In this document: piece by piece, positions 8,024 to 15,104 of the stretch
Position numbering within the stretch: position 1 is the first letter of the stretch
How the letters are laid out: each line of letters starts with the position of its first letter
Position numbers and translations under genes: made by a program
From: an uncultured Eubacteriales bacterium
GTDB lineage: Bacteria > Bacillota > Clostridia > Peptostreptococcales > Anaerovoracaceae
Reading direction: 5' to 3'
NCBI GenBank assembly: GCA_900542565.1
Contig: UQOC01000037.1
Location: 1-21,204, forward strand
Length of the DNA: 21,204 bases
The notes under the pieces: generated by a model
Told to the model about the DNA's origin: nothing
The model's input: the letters and a program-made list of their open reading frames with translations, nothing else
The model's database searches: none

Positions 8024-9187
8024 ATGTTTGTTTATTTGGATAACAGTTCTACGACCAAGCCCTATCCGCAGGTCATAGAGACCATGACCAGGGTGCTGTC
8101 AGAGGACTTCGGCAATCCGTCTTCACTCCATACTTTGGGTTTCACGGCGGAACAATATGTCAAGACTGCCAGAAAGGCAATAGCTGACGCCCTTGGGGCA
8201 AACAGCGGAGAGATCTATTTTACTTCCGGAGGTACAGAGGCGGATAATACTGCGATTTTCGGAGCTGCCCAGCTCCGCCGCCGCGAGTGCAAAAAGATCA
8301 TAACCACCGGAGTTGAGCATCCTGCAGTGCTGGAAGCGGCCAGGCGTCTTGAGGCCATGGGCTGGCAGGTGGAGTATATAGGCGTTGACAGGAAATGCCG
8401 GCTCGATATGGATGCGCTGAAAGCGGCCATGACTTCCGACACGGCCCTTATTTCCGTAATGTCAGTCAATAACGAGACCGGTACGATAATGCCCATAGAT
8501 GAGATAGCCAAAGCCAAAGAAAGGTTTAATAAGGAAAATGGCGCCCATATACTGCTGCATACCGATGCAGTCCAGGCCTTCGGCAAGATACCGGTCACAA
8601 CTGCCGGAGTGGACATGATCTCTGTCAGCGGGCATAAAGTCCACGGCCCAAAAGGAATCGGTGCGCTTTATGTGAAAAAAGGCCTGAACCTGCCACCGTT
8701 TATCGTCGGAGGAGGTCAGGAAATGAACATGAGATCCGGCACTGAAAATATGCCTGGGATAGCCGGGTTCGGCAGAGCTGTCCAGATTTTCAGCGAAAAT
8801 ACCAGAGAACGGGCAGCGGCCATGTCCGCCGCCAGAAAGCGGCTCCTCCAGGACCTCATGTCCGGAGCAAAAGATATTTCCATAAACAGTCCGGATGGAG
8901 ATGATGCCTGCCCTTCGGTGCTGAACATATCTTTTTTGGGAGTAAGGGGGGAAGTACTTCTCCATACTCTTGAACAGGACGGGATATTCGTTTCAACCGG
9001 GTCAGCATGTTCATCCAATAAAAAAGGACGCAGCCATGTGCTCAAAGCCATGGGACTTTCCGACAAGGAAATCGAAGGTGCAGTCCGTTTCAGCTTCAGC
9101 GAGTTCAATACCGTGGAAGAAATGGACTATGTTGCGGAAAAGACAATACAGGCAGCAGAAAGATTCAGAAGATTAGGCAGGAGATAA
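8024..9187 (+). CDS. Cysteine desulfurase, NifS/IscS family (ThiI partner)
   Basis: This 387-residue PLP enzyme takes sulfur from cysteine to form an enzyme persulfide plus alanine. Fold-type I landmarks are TSGGTEADN (67-75), NNETGTIMP (149-157), HTDAVQAFGKI (179-189), the PLP lysine K205 in SVSGHKVHGPKG, and the persulfide cysteine C329 in STGSACSS. It is followed after one base by thiI, the arrangement seen for B. subtilis NifZ-ThiI. It is therefore probably the dedicated sulfur donor for tRNA thiolation; I cannot exclude a broader role in Fe-S assembly. GGAAAGGA (8011-8018) serves the ATG. Confidence 0.92.
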   Translation: MFVYLDNSSTTKPYPQVIETMTRVLSEDFGNPSSLHTLGFTAEQYVKTARKAIADALGANSGEIYFTSGGTEADNTAIFGAAQLRRRECKKIITTGVEHPAVLEAARRLEAMGWQVEYIGVDRKCRLDMDALKAAMTSDTALISVMSVNNETGTIMPIDEIAKAKERFNKENGAHILLHTDAVQAFGKIPVTTAGVDMISVSGHKVHGPKGIGALYVKKGLNLPPFIVGGGQEMNMRSGTENMPGIAGFGRAVQIFSENTRERAAAMSAARKRLLQDLMSGAKDISINSPDGDDACPSVLNISFLGVRGEVLLHTLEQDGIFVSTGSACSSNKKGRSHVLKAMGLSDKEIEGAVRFSFSEFNTVEEMDYVAEKTIQAAERFRRLGRR

Positions 9188-9188
9188 G

Positions 9189-10373
9189 ATGAACGAACAA
9201 AATATTTTTATAGTAAGGTGCGGAGAAGTGGCCCTTAAGGGTATGAATAAGCCGTATTTTGAGCGGATGCTGGCTGACAGGATCCGCCGCAACCTGAAGA
9301 ACATCGAAGGGGTGAGCGTCAAACGCAAGGATGGGCTGATCTTTATCAGGTCAGAAAAAAATACAGACCCAGATACGATCATAAAGGAGACGACAAAGGT
9401 TTTTGGAGTAGATTCTGTCAGTAAGGCCATAGAAGCGCAGCCGGAACTGAACGCCATAGGTGAGGCGGCAGCAGGATACATGATGGAGCTGATAGAAAAG
9501 CGCGGGGTCAAGACATTTAAAGTCGCAGCCAAGCGTGCTGACAAGACCTTCCCTGTAAAATCGCCGGAGATCGGCCGCATAATTGGCGCAAAGATACTCA
9601 TAGGCTGCAAGGTGCTCAAGGTCGATGTCCATCAGCCGGATGTGCTGCTCCATGTGGATGTCAGATCAGACAGGGCATATATCTATGAGGGTAAGATCAA
9701 TGGCTTCGGAGGGCTTCCTCTGGGGACCAACGGAAAGGGTCTGGTGCTTCTTTCCGGAGGGATCGACAGCCCTGTCGCCGCATGGATGATGGCCAAAAGA
9801 GGAATGCTGATAGAAGCGGTGCATTTCCATTCGTATCCGTATACAAGCCCCAGAGCCAGGCAGAAAGTAGAAGAACTGGCGTCTATACTGGCATCCTACT
9901 GCGGGGGATTTAAAATGCATGTGATAAACCTGCTCCCGATACAGGAACAGATCGTTGCAAACTGCCCGGAAGAGGAGACGACCATATTGGTACGCCGTTT
10001 TATGATGCGTATAGCTGAAAAGATTGCCCAAAAGCGCAGCTGTATGATGCTCATAACAGGAGAAAACCTGGGGCAGGTAGCCAGTCAGACGGCAGAGGCC
10101 CTGGTGGTCACAGACGCTTCTGTGACAAGACCTGTGATGCGTCCGCTGATCGCCATGGATAAGACTGAGATCATGGACAAAGCCAGAGAGATAGGTACTT
10201 ATGAGAAGTCTATCGAACCATATGAGGACTGCTGTACGGTATTCCTGCCGAAACATCCGACCACCAAGCCCAAACTTGAGCGTATACTGGAATCAGAGAG
10301 CAGACTGGACTGTGAAGCCCTGATACAGGCTGCCGTTGAGTCAGCAGAAACGGTGGATATCCGCCAGGCCTGA
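9189..10373 (+). CDS. thiI: tRNA uracil 4-sulfurtransferase ThiI
   Basis: This 394-residue cytosolic enzyme adenylates U8 of tRNA and replaces its oxygen with sulfur, giving 4-thiouridine; in some bacteria it also serves thiazole synthesis. The N-terminal ferredoxin-like and THUMP region covers about 1-165 (RCGEVALKGMN near the start). The PP-loop is LVLLSGGIDSPVAAW (SGGIDS 189-194). The conserved EPYEDCCTVFLPKHPTTKP (343-361) holds the catalytic cysteine region (C348/C349). The C-terminal rhodanese domain of the E. coli protein is absent, as in B. subtilis, so persulfide delivery depends on the desulfurase one base upstream. AGGAG before the start lies inside the previous gene, so translation is coupled. 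Confidence 0.95.
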   Translation: MNEQNIFIVRCGEVALKGMNKPYFERMLADRIRRNLKNIEGVSVKRKDGLIFIRSEKNTDPDTIIKETTKVFGVDSVSKAIEAQPELNAIGEAAAGYMMELIEKRGVKTFKVAAKRADKTFPVKSPEIGRIIGAKILIGCKVLKVDVHQPDVLLHVDVRSDRAYIYEGKINGFGGLPLGTNGKGLVLLSGGIDSPVAAWMMAKRGMLIEAVHFHSYPYTSPRARQKVEELASILASYCGGFKMHVINLLPIQEQIVANCPEEETTILVRRFMMRIAEKIAQKRSCMMLITGENLGQVASQTAEALVVTDASVTRPVMRPLIAMDKTEIMDKAREIGTYEKSIEPYEDCCTVFLPKHPTTKPKLERILESESRLDCEALIQAAVESAETVDIRQA

Positions 10374-10435
10374 GCGGTTAGAAAAACGGCATGATCCGGG
10401 GGGATTATTTCTGCCCTATATATTGCATGGAAACT

Positions 10436-10473
10436 GTTTTAGGTGGAGCTGATCCGCCTAAAACTTTTTTTTT
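10436..10473 (+). terminator. Strong terminator after thiI
   Basis: GTTTTAGGTGGA (10436-10447) pairs with TCCGCCTAAAAC (10453-10464) over 12 bp with one wobble and the 5-base loop GCTGA. Nine Ts (10465-10473) follow. Confidence 0.95.
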
Positions 10474-10619
10474 GCCTGAGCGGATGAAAATGGGATATGA
10501 CTATGTGGTATTTATTCCCGGTCAAATCATCTCTTTTTCTCCCCAGAATCTTTACAATATTTATACCATGGAAATCCGGAGGACGGTTATACTGTAGTCA
10601 AGAAAACCGGAGGACAGAT
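10474..10619 (+). promoter_or_regulatory. Leader region of the two-component operon
   Basis: There is no clear -35/-10 pair. Candidate -10 boxes are TACAAT (10553-10558) and TATACT (10588-10593), neither with a good -35. CCGGAGGAC occurs twice (10576-10584 and 10607-10615), each followed by a TATACTG. The second copy is the response-regulator ribosome binding site. The first has no start codon at a useful distance and looks like a duplicated leftover. Confidence 0.35.
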
Positions 10620-11291
10620 ATGCGTATACTGCTAGCAGAAGACGATCCGAAGCTTCTTAAATCACTTATACATATTTTCAGGAACAACCGATATATCACA
10701 GACGGCGTGTCAAACGGCGCAGATGCTTTTAATTATGCGGCGACCGGAGAATACGACGGCATCGTCATGGATATCATGATGCCGGAAAAAGACGGCCTGA
10801 TGGTCCTTAGAGAACTCAGAGAGCAAAATATCACAACACCGGTGCTGCTGCTTACTGCCAGGACAGAGATCTCCCAGCGGATAGAAGGGCTGGACGAAGG
10901 GGCAGCCGACTATCTGCCGAAACCTTTTGCGGCTGTGGAACTTATGGCCAGAGTGAGGGCAATGCTCCGCAGAAAGTCAAATTACACACCGGATATCCTC
11001 AGCGTAGGCAGCACTGTCCTTGACCGCGGCACTCTGGAGGTGTCATGCAGGGAAAAAACAGCATCCCTCAGCGCAAGGGAGTTTCAGATCCTGGAGATCA
11101 TGATGCAAAACCCCAGAGTCATCATACCGGCGGAACAGCTCATGACACATATATGGGGCTGGGACTCGAATGTTGATATGAGCGTTATCTGGGTGCATAT
11201 TTCAAACCTCCGCAAGAAAATCGGAACAATAAACGCTCCTATCACGATCAAATTCATAAGAAATGCCGGCTATATGCTGGAGGAAATATGA
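10620..11291 (+). CDS. OmpR/PhoB-family response regulator
   Basis: This 223-residue DNA-binding regulator is the partner of the downstream kinase. The receiver domain (about 1-115) has the acidic pocket E7-D8-D9, phospho-acceptor D51 (GIVMDIMMPEKDG), T79 and K101 (LPKPFAA). The C-terminal winged helix (about 127-223) has SAREFQILEIMMQNP and VWVHISNLRKKI-like segments typical of OmpR/PhoB. The ATG at 10620 is chosen because GGAGG (10609-10613) lies 6 bases before it and MRILLAEDD is the normal family start. The frame is open to 10497 but that part has no family match. The stop overlaps the kinase start (ATGA). The signal and target genes are unknown. Confidence 0.93.
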   Translation: MRILLAEDDPKLLKSLIHIFRNNRYITDGVSNGADAFNYAATGEYDGIVMDIMMPEKDGLMVLRELREQNITTPVLLLTARTEISQRIEGLDEGAADYLPKPFAAVELMARVRAMLRRKSNYTPDILSVGSTVLDRGTLEVSCREKTASLSAREFQILEIMMQNPRVIIPAEQLMTHIWGWDSNVDMSVIWVHISNLRKKIGTINAPITIKFIRNAGYMLEEI

Positions 11292-12517
11292 TGGTCAACG
11301 AACTGAGAAAAAAACTTGTCAGGGTATGCGGGATTTCTGCCCTTGCTCTTCTGGCGGTCATTTACGCATGCATATATATCCTCAGCGCACGACAGCTCAA
11401 CGGGGCGATGGACATGCTTGCCGACAGGATATCAGAAAACGGAGGAAGTTTTCCGGAATATTCAGCCGGAGAACAGGAGGATATGGGGGGACCTGCCCCA
11501 GGATTCATAAACGAAGAGACCAGATTCAGCGTAAGGTTTTTCATTGTCAGTTTTGACGATGAGGGTCTGGTGACAGGGGAAAACATTGCTGCCATGCGGT
11601 CAGTCACCCAGCAGTCAGCGGCAGGATACGGAATAAAAGCGGCCGCCTCCGGCAGCGAAAGAGGCTGGATCGATGATTACCGGTATAAGAAGTATGAGAA
11701 CAGCCAGGGGTATGACATCGTGTTCGTAGATGGCGCCATGAACAGATCCGTGTTCCGGATGACCATGCTCTCGGCAGGAGCCGCACTTACCGGCAGCGGC
11801 ATTGTCCTGTTCATCCTGATGGTGGTCTTTTCCAAAAGAGCCGTAAGACCCATTGCAGAAAGCTACGAAAAACAGAAGCAATTTATAACGGACGCCAATC
11901 ACGAGCTCAAAACCCCACTGACACTGATAATGACCAATATAGACATAGTCCAGTCAGAGATAGGTGAAAATGAATGGCTGCAAGACGCCAAATGCGAAGG
12001 CAGCAGGATGAACGACCTGATAAATCAGATGGGGATACTGACAAAAATGGATGAAGGAGCAGACAGCGGCGAAAAAGCAAGGCTGGATCTGAGCGGATTG
12101 GCCACAGAAAAGGCAAGATCATTTGTACCTCTGGCAGAAAGCCGGAACAAGAAGCTCATGGCTGCCATTGACGGCGGAACGGTATGTTTCGGTCACAGAC
12201 AGGCCGTGGAAAAATTGATGGACATACTGTTTGACAATGCGATAAAATATTGCGATGAAGGAGGAACCATAACAGTGGCACTGCGCAACAGGAGAAGGCC
12301 GCTGCTCACCGTAGAGAATACATACAGGTCTGCTCAAAATGTAGAAACTGATAAGCTGTTTGACCGTTTTTACCGCGGGGACAGATCGAGAACCCCTTCA
12401 GGCGGATTCGGCATCGGCCTTTCCATCGCAAAGGCCATAGTAAAAGACCAAGGCGGGGAGATAAACGCATATATAAAATCCGGCGATATTGTCGGATTTA
12501 AAGTAGTATTCAGATGA
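11288..12517 (+). CDS. Sensor histidine kinase
   Basis: This 409-residue membrane sensor has two transmembrane helices (about 13-33 and 160-182) flanking an extracytoplasmic segment of roughly 125 residues with no recognised domain. A short linker without an obvious full HAMP follows, then a HisKA H-box FITDANHELKTPLT with phosphorylated H205. The HATPase_c domain has N317 (DILFDNAIKYCDEGG), the F-box LFDRFYRGDRSR and the G-box GGFGIGLSIAKAIV. Two adjacent ATGs (11288 and 11291) are possible starts after GGAGG (11279-11283); the second gives the better spacing. The sensed signal is not evident. The gene after it is broken, so any transport partner once next to this pair may have been lost. 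Confidence 0.93.
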   Translation: MMVNELRKKLVRVCGISALALLAVIYACIYILSARQLNGAMDMLADRISENGGSFPEYSAGEQEDMGGPAPGFINEETRFSVRFFIVSFDDEGLVTGENIAAMRSVTQQSAAGYGIKAAASGSERGWIDDYRYKKYENSQGYDIVFVDGAMNRSVFRMTMLSAGAALTGSGIVLFILMVVFSKRAVRPIAESYEKQKQFITDANHELKTPLTLIMTNIDIVQSEIGENEWLQDAKCEGSRMNDLINQMGILTKMDEGADSGEKARLDLSGLATEKARSFVPLAESRNKKLMAAIDGGTVCFGHRQAVEKLMDILFDNAIKYCDEGGTITVALRNRRRPLLTVENTYRSAQNVETDKLFDRFYRGDRSRTPSGGFGIGLSIAKAIVKDQGGEINAYIKSGDIVGFKVVFR

Positions 12518-12529
12518 AAAACCATCAGG

Positions 12530-12659
12530 ACCGGATTTGCGAGAGGATATATCCGGTGTACAAAGGCATGCTGTCTTTCGTGCACTTAAGGCAGCAGTCC
12601 GGTAAGACAGTCCCTTTGTGTACCTTTTATGGAGTACATGGAGGGACTTTTTTCTTTTT
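12530..12659 (+). promoter_or_regulatory. Multi-hairpin leader with mutually exclusive stems (attenuator-like)
   Basis: Several pairings compete. Stem 0 is ACCGGAT (12530-12536) with ATCCGGT (12551-12557), or alternatively with TCCGGT (12598-12603). Stem A is GGTGTACAAAGG (12555-12566) with CCTTTGTGTACC (12613-12624), extended inside by CTGTCTT/AAGACAG (12571-12577, 12604-12610). Stem C is TGCTGTCTT (12569-12577) with AAGGCAGCA (12588-12596). Stem B (12609-12648) is terminator-like and uses the same 12609-12623 strand as stem A. This is the logic of a terminator/antiterminator switch. I recognise no known riboswitch, T-box or protein-binding motif. It lies between the kinase gene and a lipoprotein fragment, so it may be the leader of the lost lipoprotein operon. 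Confidence 0.45.
12609..12659 (+). terminator. Terminator downstream of the histidine kinase
   Basis: AGTCCCTTTGTGTAC (12609-12623) pairs with GTACATGGAGGGACT (12634-12648) over 15 bp, three of them G:U. The loop is 10 bases. T12648-T12653 and a further five Ts after one C follow. It may end the two-component operon, act as a conditional terminator for what followed, or both. Confidence 0.8.
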
Positions 12660-12711
12660 CATCACACAAATCTTTAGCCGCGATTAAGGACAGACAGGTA
12701 CACGGTACAGA

Positions 12712-12987
12712 AAACTTAAGGCTGCCTTCGCCAAGACCACCATGGCTGTGACCATGGCCGCCTTGCTTATGACGGTCGTACTTGCCGGCTGTGGAAACAA
12801 AAGCAGCTCCGATGAAACCGGTTCTGCCGTTTCAGAGGTATCCGCAGCTGTGATAGCGGCCAGTTACGCCCTGTCCATAAGTTTGCACCCAGGAGAATGT
12901 TCAGCCCCTGATCTGGTCTATCCCTTTGTTGGCCAATCCGTCAACAACATGGTTCATTTTTATTACATAGATAAAATCCGCATATGA
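12712..12987 (+). pseudogene. N-terminal fragment of a lipoprotein gene
   Basis: An in-frame stretch encodes KLKAAFAKTTMAVTMAALLM then TVVLAGCGNKSSSDETGS. This is a positively charged n-region, a hydrophobic helix and a lipobox LAGC with its cysteine codon at 12790-12792, followed by the Ser/Gly-rich tether usual in solute-binding lipoproteins. The signal is recognisable to about 12840. After that the frame runs into unrelated sequence antisense to the end of rnhA and stops at 12987. No start codon sits at the expected place before KLKAAFAK. The only ATGs (12742, 12754) fall inside the signal peptide and lack a ribosome binding site. I read this as a gene cut at both ends, not a functional small lipoprotein. 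Confidence 0.7.
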
Positions 12988-13467
12988 AAAACTGCTGCCG
13001 TTCCAGCTCAGGAACTTCTCATACAGGGATGTCAGGGCGGGACTTTCCGGCAGCTGGTCTCCGCTGGTTTCAGGAAGCCTGACATGGCCTTTTACCCGGT
13101 AAAAGGTAACATCGTGTTTTCGCACCAGAGACAGGAGCTCTTTCCACAGATCCTGATTTTCCACCGCCTTGTGAGCGGCGTTGCGCCATTTGTTCTTTTC
13201 CCATGATTCATACCATTTTTCTCTGAAGCAGTTTGCCACATATGCGCTATCAGTAAAAACATGGATAGTCAGTCCTTCTTTTTTCAGGGCTTTGAATGCT
13301 TCGATCACGGCGGTCAGTTCCATCTTGTTGTTGGTGGTGTCAGCCTCTCCGCCCCACAGTTCTTTACGGCGGCCTCCTGCTTCCAGGACTGATCCCCAGC
13401 CCCCGAAATTTGTCCTTTCCTGATTGCCCGAACAGGCTCCGTCAGTATATATCCTTATCACATCCAT
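12901..13467 (-). CDS. rnhA: Ribonuclease HI
   Basis: This 188-residue endonuclease cleaves RNA in RNA-DNA hybrids. The four acidic catalytic positions are present: D9 (YTDGACSGN), E50 (NNKMELTAV), D73 (FTDSAYVAN) and D176 (VVDGLANKG). Compared with E. coli RNase HI, the loop between the VKGH histidine (H128) and the last aspartate is about 38 residues longer. It contains LYEKFLSWNG and FSYADFIYV. I believe similar insertions occur in some clostridial relatives, but have not checked. The ATG at 13467 follows AGGAGG by 6 bases; the longer frame to 13569 is leader. It is divergent from walJ. No terminator is visible after the stop. Confidence 0.92.
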   Translation of the reverse strand: MDVIRIYTDGACSGNQERTNFGGWGSVLEAGGRRKELWGGEADTTNNKMELTAVIEAFKALKKEGLTIHVFTDSAYVANCFREKWYESWEKNKWRNAAHKAVENQDLWKELLSLVRKHDVTFYRVKGHVRLPETSGDQLPESPALTSLYEKFLSWNGSSFSYADFIYVIKMNHVVDGLANKGIDQIRG

Positions 13468-13503
13468 AGATGACCTCCTGAAAATCTTTTCATATCTTAG
13501 TAT

Positions 13504-13532
13504 ATTATGGCTTATTTCAGGTGATTTTACAA
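13504..13532 (-). promoter_or_regulatory. rnhA promoter
   Basis: On the minus strand, -35 TTGTAA (13532-13527), a 17-bp spacer and -10 CATAAT (13509-13504). It overlaps the region feeding the walJ promoter on the other strand. Confidence 0.55.
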
Positions 13533-13540
13533 TGAAAAAG

Positions 13541-13549
13541 TGGTATAAT
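13541..13549 (+). promoter_or_regulatory. walJ-rlmH promoter (extended -10)
   Basis: TGGTATAAT carries a perfect TATAAT (13544-13549) and the extended-10 TG. The -35 at 17 bp is poor (GTGATT). TTTACA at 13526 is only 12 bp away. The start point would be about 30 bases before walJ. Confidence 0.65.
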
Positions 13550-13583
13550 CCCAAGGTATGGTAAAACAAACAGGAGAAAAAAT

Positions 13584-14393
13584 ATGAACTTAGGAATCTG
13601 TACCATGGCCAGCAGCAGCAGCGGCAACTGTTACCTGGTAAAGAGCAACAGGACTAACCTGCTGGTAGATGCAGGCGTTGCAGGCCGCAAGGTAAAATCA
13701 AATCTTGAAATGCTCGACATAAGACTGAAAGATGTGGATAGCATCCTGCTCACGCATGAACATGCGGATCATATCAAATGCGCCAGCGCATTGTATAACC
13801 TGACCAGTGAAGCGATGTTCGTAGCCACAGGAGGCACTGCGGAAAGTCTTATCATAAACAGAAAAAAACCGGAGGCAGATAAGGTCAGGATCATTTCCGC
13901 AGGAGAGACATTCATGATAGGTGATATTCAGGTGACGGCAGTTGAGACTTCCCACGATGCCAGAGAACCGGTGGCTTATACATTTGCAAGGAACGGAAAG
14001 AAAATATCCATAGTGACCGATACGGGTATCGTGACGCCGCAGATAGAAAAAGCCATCGCTGATTCGGACATACTGGTCATCGAAGCCAATCATGAAGAAA
14101 ATATATTGATGTACGGACGCTATCCATATAATGTCAAGCAGCGTATCAAAGGAGACAAAGGGCACCTGTCCAACGAAACGGCAGCCAGATGCATATGCGG
14201 CATGCTGAGGAACCTGTCAGAGCCAAAGGTGCCGTACATAATACTTGCACACCTGAGCAAAGAAAACAACTCTCCGCAGCAGGCCCTGCTCACGGTGAGA
14301 AATTTCATCGAGGAAGCCGGATTCTATGCAGATAAGAGTTTCACGCTCCATGTGGCAGATCTAAATGAGATGGGAGACCTTATAGCGGTTTAA
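13584..14393 (+). CDS. walJ: MBL-fold metallohydrolase WalJ (YycJ)
   Basis: This 269-residue cytosolic metallo-beta-lactamase-fold protein belongs to the YycJ/WalJ family. In Firmicutes that gene sits with the WalRK cell-wall regulon and is linked to exonuclease-like DNA functions. The start LGICTMASSSSGNCYLV is characteristic. The metal-binding motif is THEHADH (H58, H60, D62, H63), with later ligands in ETSHDAREP, VTDTG, EANHEEN and LAHLSKENNSP. AGGAG (13572-13576) precedes the ATG by 7 bases. It has its own extended -10 promoter and is followed after 8 bases by rlmH, an association also seen in Bacillus and Staphylococcus. No walR or walK is present here. Confidence 0.9.
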   Translation: MNLGICTMASSSSGNCYLVKSNRTNLLVDAGVAGRKVKSNLEMLDIRLKDVDSILLTHEHADHIKCASALYNLTSEAMFVATGGTAESLIINRKKPEADKVRIISAGETFMIGDIQVTAVETSHDAREPVAYTFARNGKKISIVTDTGIVTPQIEKAIADSDILVIEANHEENILMYGRYPYNVKQRIKGDKGHLSNETAARCICGMLRNLSEPKVPYIILAHLSKENNSPQQALLTVRNFIEEAGFYADKSFTLHVADLNEMGDLIAV

Positions 14394-14401
14394 TGTGAAA
14401 A

Positions 14402-14881
14402 ATGAAGATACAGATAATATGCGTAGGAAAACTGAAAGAAAAATACTGGACATCCGCCTGTGAGGAATATATGAAACGATTGTCCAGATATTGCGATGTC
14501 AATATCACAGAACTAAAAGAGGCAAGGCTGCCGGACAGCCCTTCTGCGGCGCAGGAAAGACAGGTGATCGAAGAGGAAGGAAATTCCATCATCAGGCATA
14601 TCAAAGATGGCGCATTTGTCATAAGCCTTGAGATAAATGGAGAAAGCCTGGATTCCCGGCAGCTTGCGCAAAAAATAGAAAACCTTATGGTCACCGGAAA
14701 AAGCCATGTGGTGTTTGTCATAGGAGGAAGCCTGGGACTCAGCAGTCAGGTTAGCAGCAGAGCGGACATGAAGCTGTCCTTTTCAAAAATGACTTTTCCC
14801 CATCAGATGATGAGGGTGATCCTCCTTGAACAGATATACCGGAGCTTTAAGATCATAAATCGGGAAACATACCATAAATAG
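14402..14881 (+). CDS. rlmH: 23S rRNA (pseudouridine-1915-N3)-methyltransferase RlmH
   Basis: This 159-residue SPOUT-fold methyltransferase modifies pseudouridine 1915 in helix 69 of 23S rRNA, acting on the assembled 70S ribosome with S-adenosylmethionine. The trefoil-knot signatures are complete: FVIGGSLGLS (about 103-112), KLSFSKMTFPHQMMRVILLEQ (about 122-142) and the terminal YHK. Length equals the family norm. The 8 bases between walJ and this ATG (TGTGAAAA), and the end of walJ, contain no purine-rich ribosome binding site. Translation probably depends on coupling to walJ. A terminator lies 18 bases after the stop. Confidence 0.96.
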   Translation: MKIQIICVGKLKEKYWTSACEEYMKRLSRYCDVNITELKEARLPDSPSAAQERQVIEEEGNSIIRHIKDGAFVISLEINGESLDSRQLAQKIENLMVTGKSHVVFVIGGSLGLSSQVSSRADMKLSFSKMTFPHQMMRVILLEQIYRSFKIINRETYHK

Positions 14882-14899
14882 AGAAATAACTGCTTTGCA

Positions 14900-14923
14900 G
14901 CCGTCCAGCGGGACGGCTTTTTT
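14900..14923 (+). terminator. rlmH terminator
   Basis: GCCGTCC (14900-14906) pairs with GGACGGC (14911-14917) around AGCG, followed by six Ts (14918-14923). Confidence 0.92.
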
Positions 14924-14983
14924 ATTGGAACTTTCAGGCATAGACCCGAATGATATTTTTTTGGAGAAAAAAGAAAAAAACTG

Positions 14984-15100
14984 TTGCAATGAAGTGTGAA
15001 ATGTGCTACCGTTTACTTATTCACAAACGAAAATAAAAAATGTTTAAAAATATATAAACGATATTGCAGATGAGCCCGTCGGGCAGCAGCAAAAGGAGGT
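14984..15100 (+). promoter_or_regulatory. Promoter and palindromes before the regulator gene
   Basis: Two promoter candidates exist. TTGCAA (14984-14989)-17-TACCGT (15007-15012) has an extended-10 TG and the same GTGCTA context as the rRNA promoters. TTCACA (15020-15025)-17-TTTAAA (15043-15048) is the other. Two inverted repeats follow: GTTTA-N8-TAAAC (15042-15059) and GCCCG-T-CGGGC (15074-15084), the latter just before the AAAGGAGGT ribosome binding site. Either could be a binding site for the encoded regulator or an RNA element. Both readings are inference. Confidence 0.4.
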
Positions 15101-15104
15101 ATCC

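Noticed and set aside
9666..10256. 196-codon minus-strand frame inside thiI
   Set aside because: It is antisense to the conserved PP-loop and C-terminal domain of ThiI, with no start signal.
10391..10597. 68-codon frame between thiI and the response regulator
   Set aside because: It spans the thiI terminator hairpin and its T run, and has no family resemblance or clear ribosome binding site.
12518..12660. Known structured RNAs (T-box, SRP RNA, RNase P, 6S)
   Set aside because: The diagnostic GGGTGGNACCGCG of T-boxes is absent. CAGGACCGGA only superficially resembles SRP RNA, and the other consensus cores are missing.
12742..12987. A complete 81-residue lipoprotein
   Set aside because: The ATG falls inside the signal peptide, there is no ribosome binding site, and the second half is antisense to the end of rnhA.
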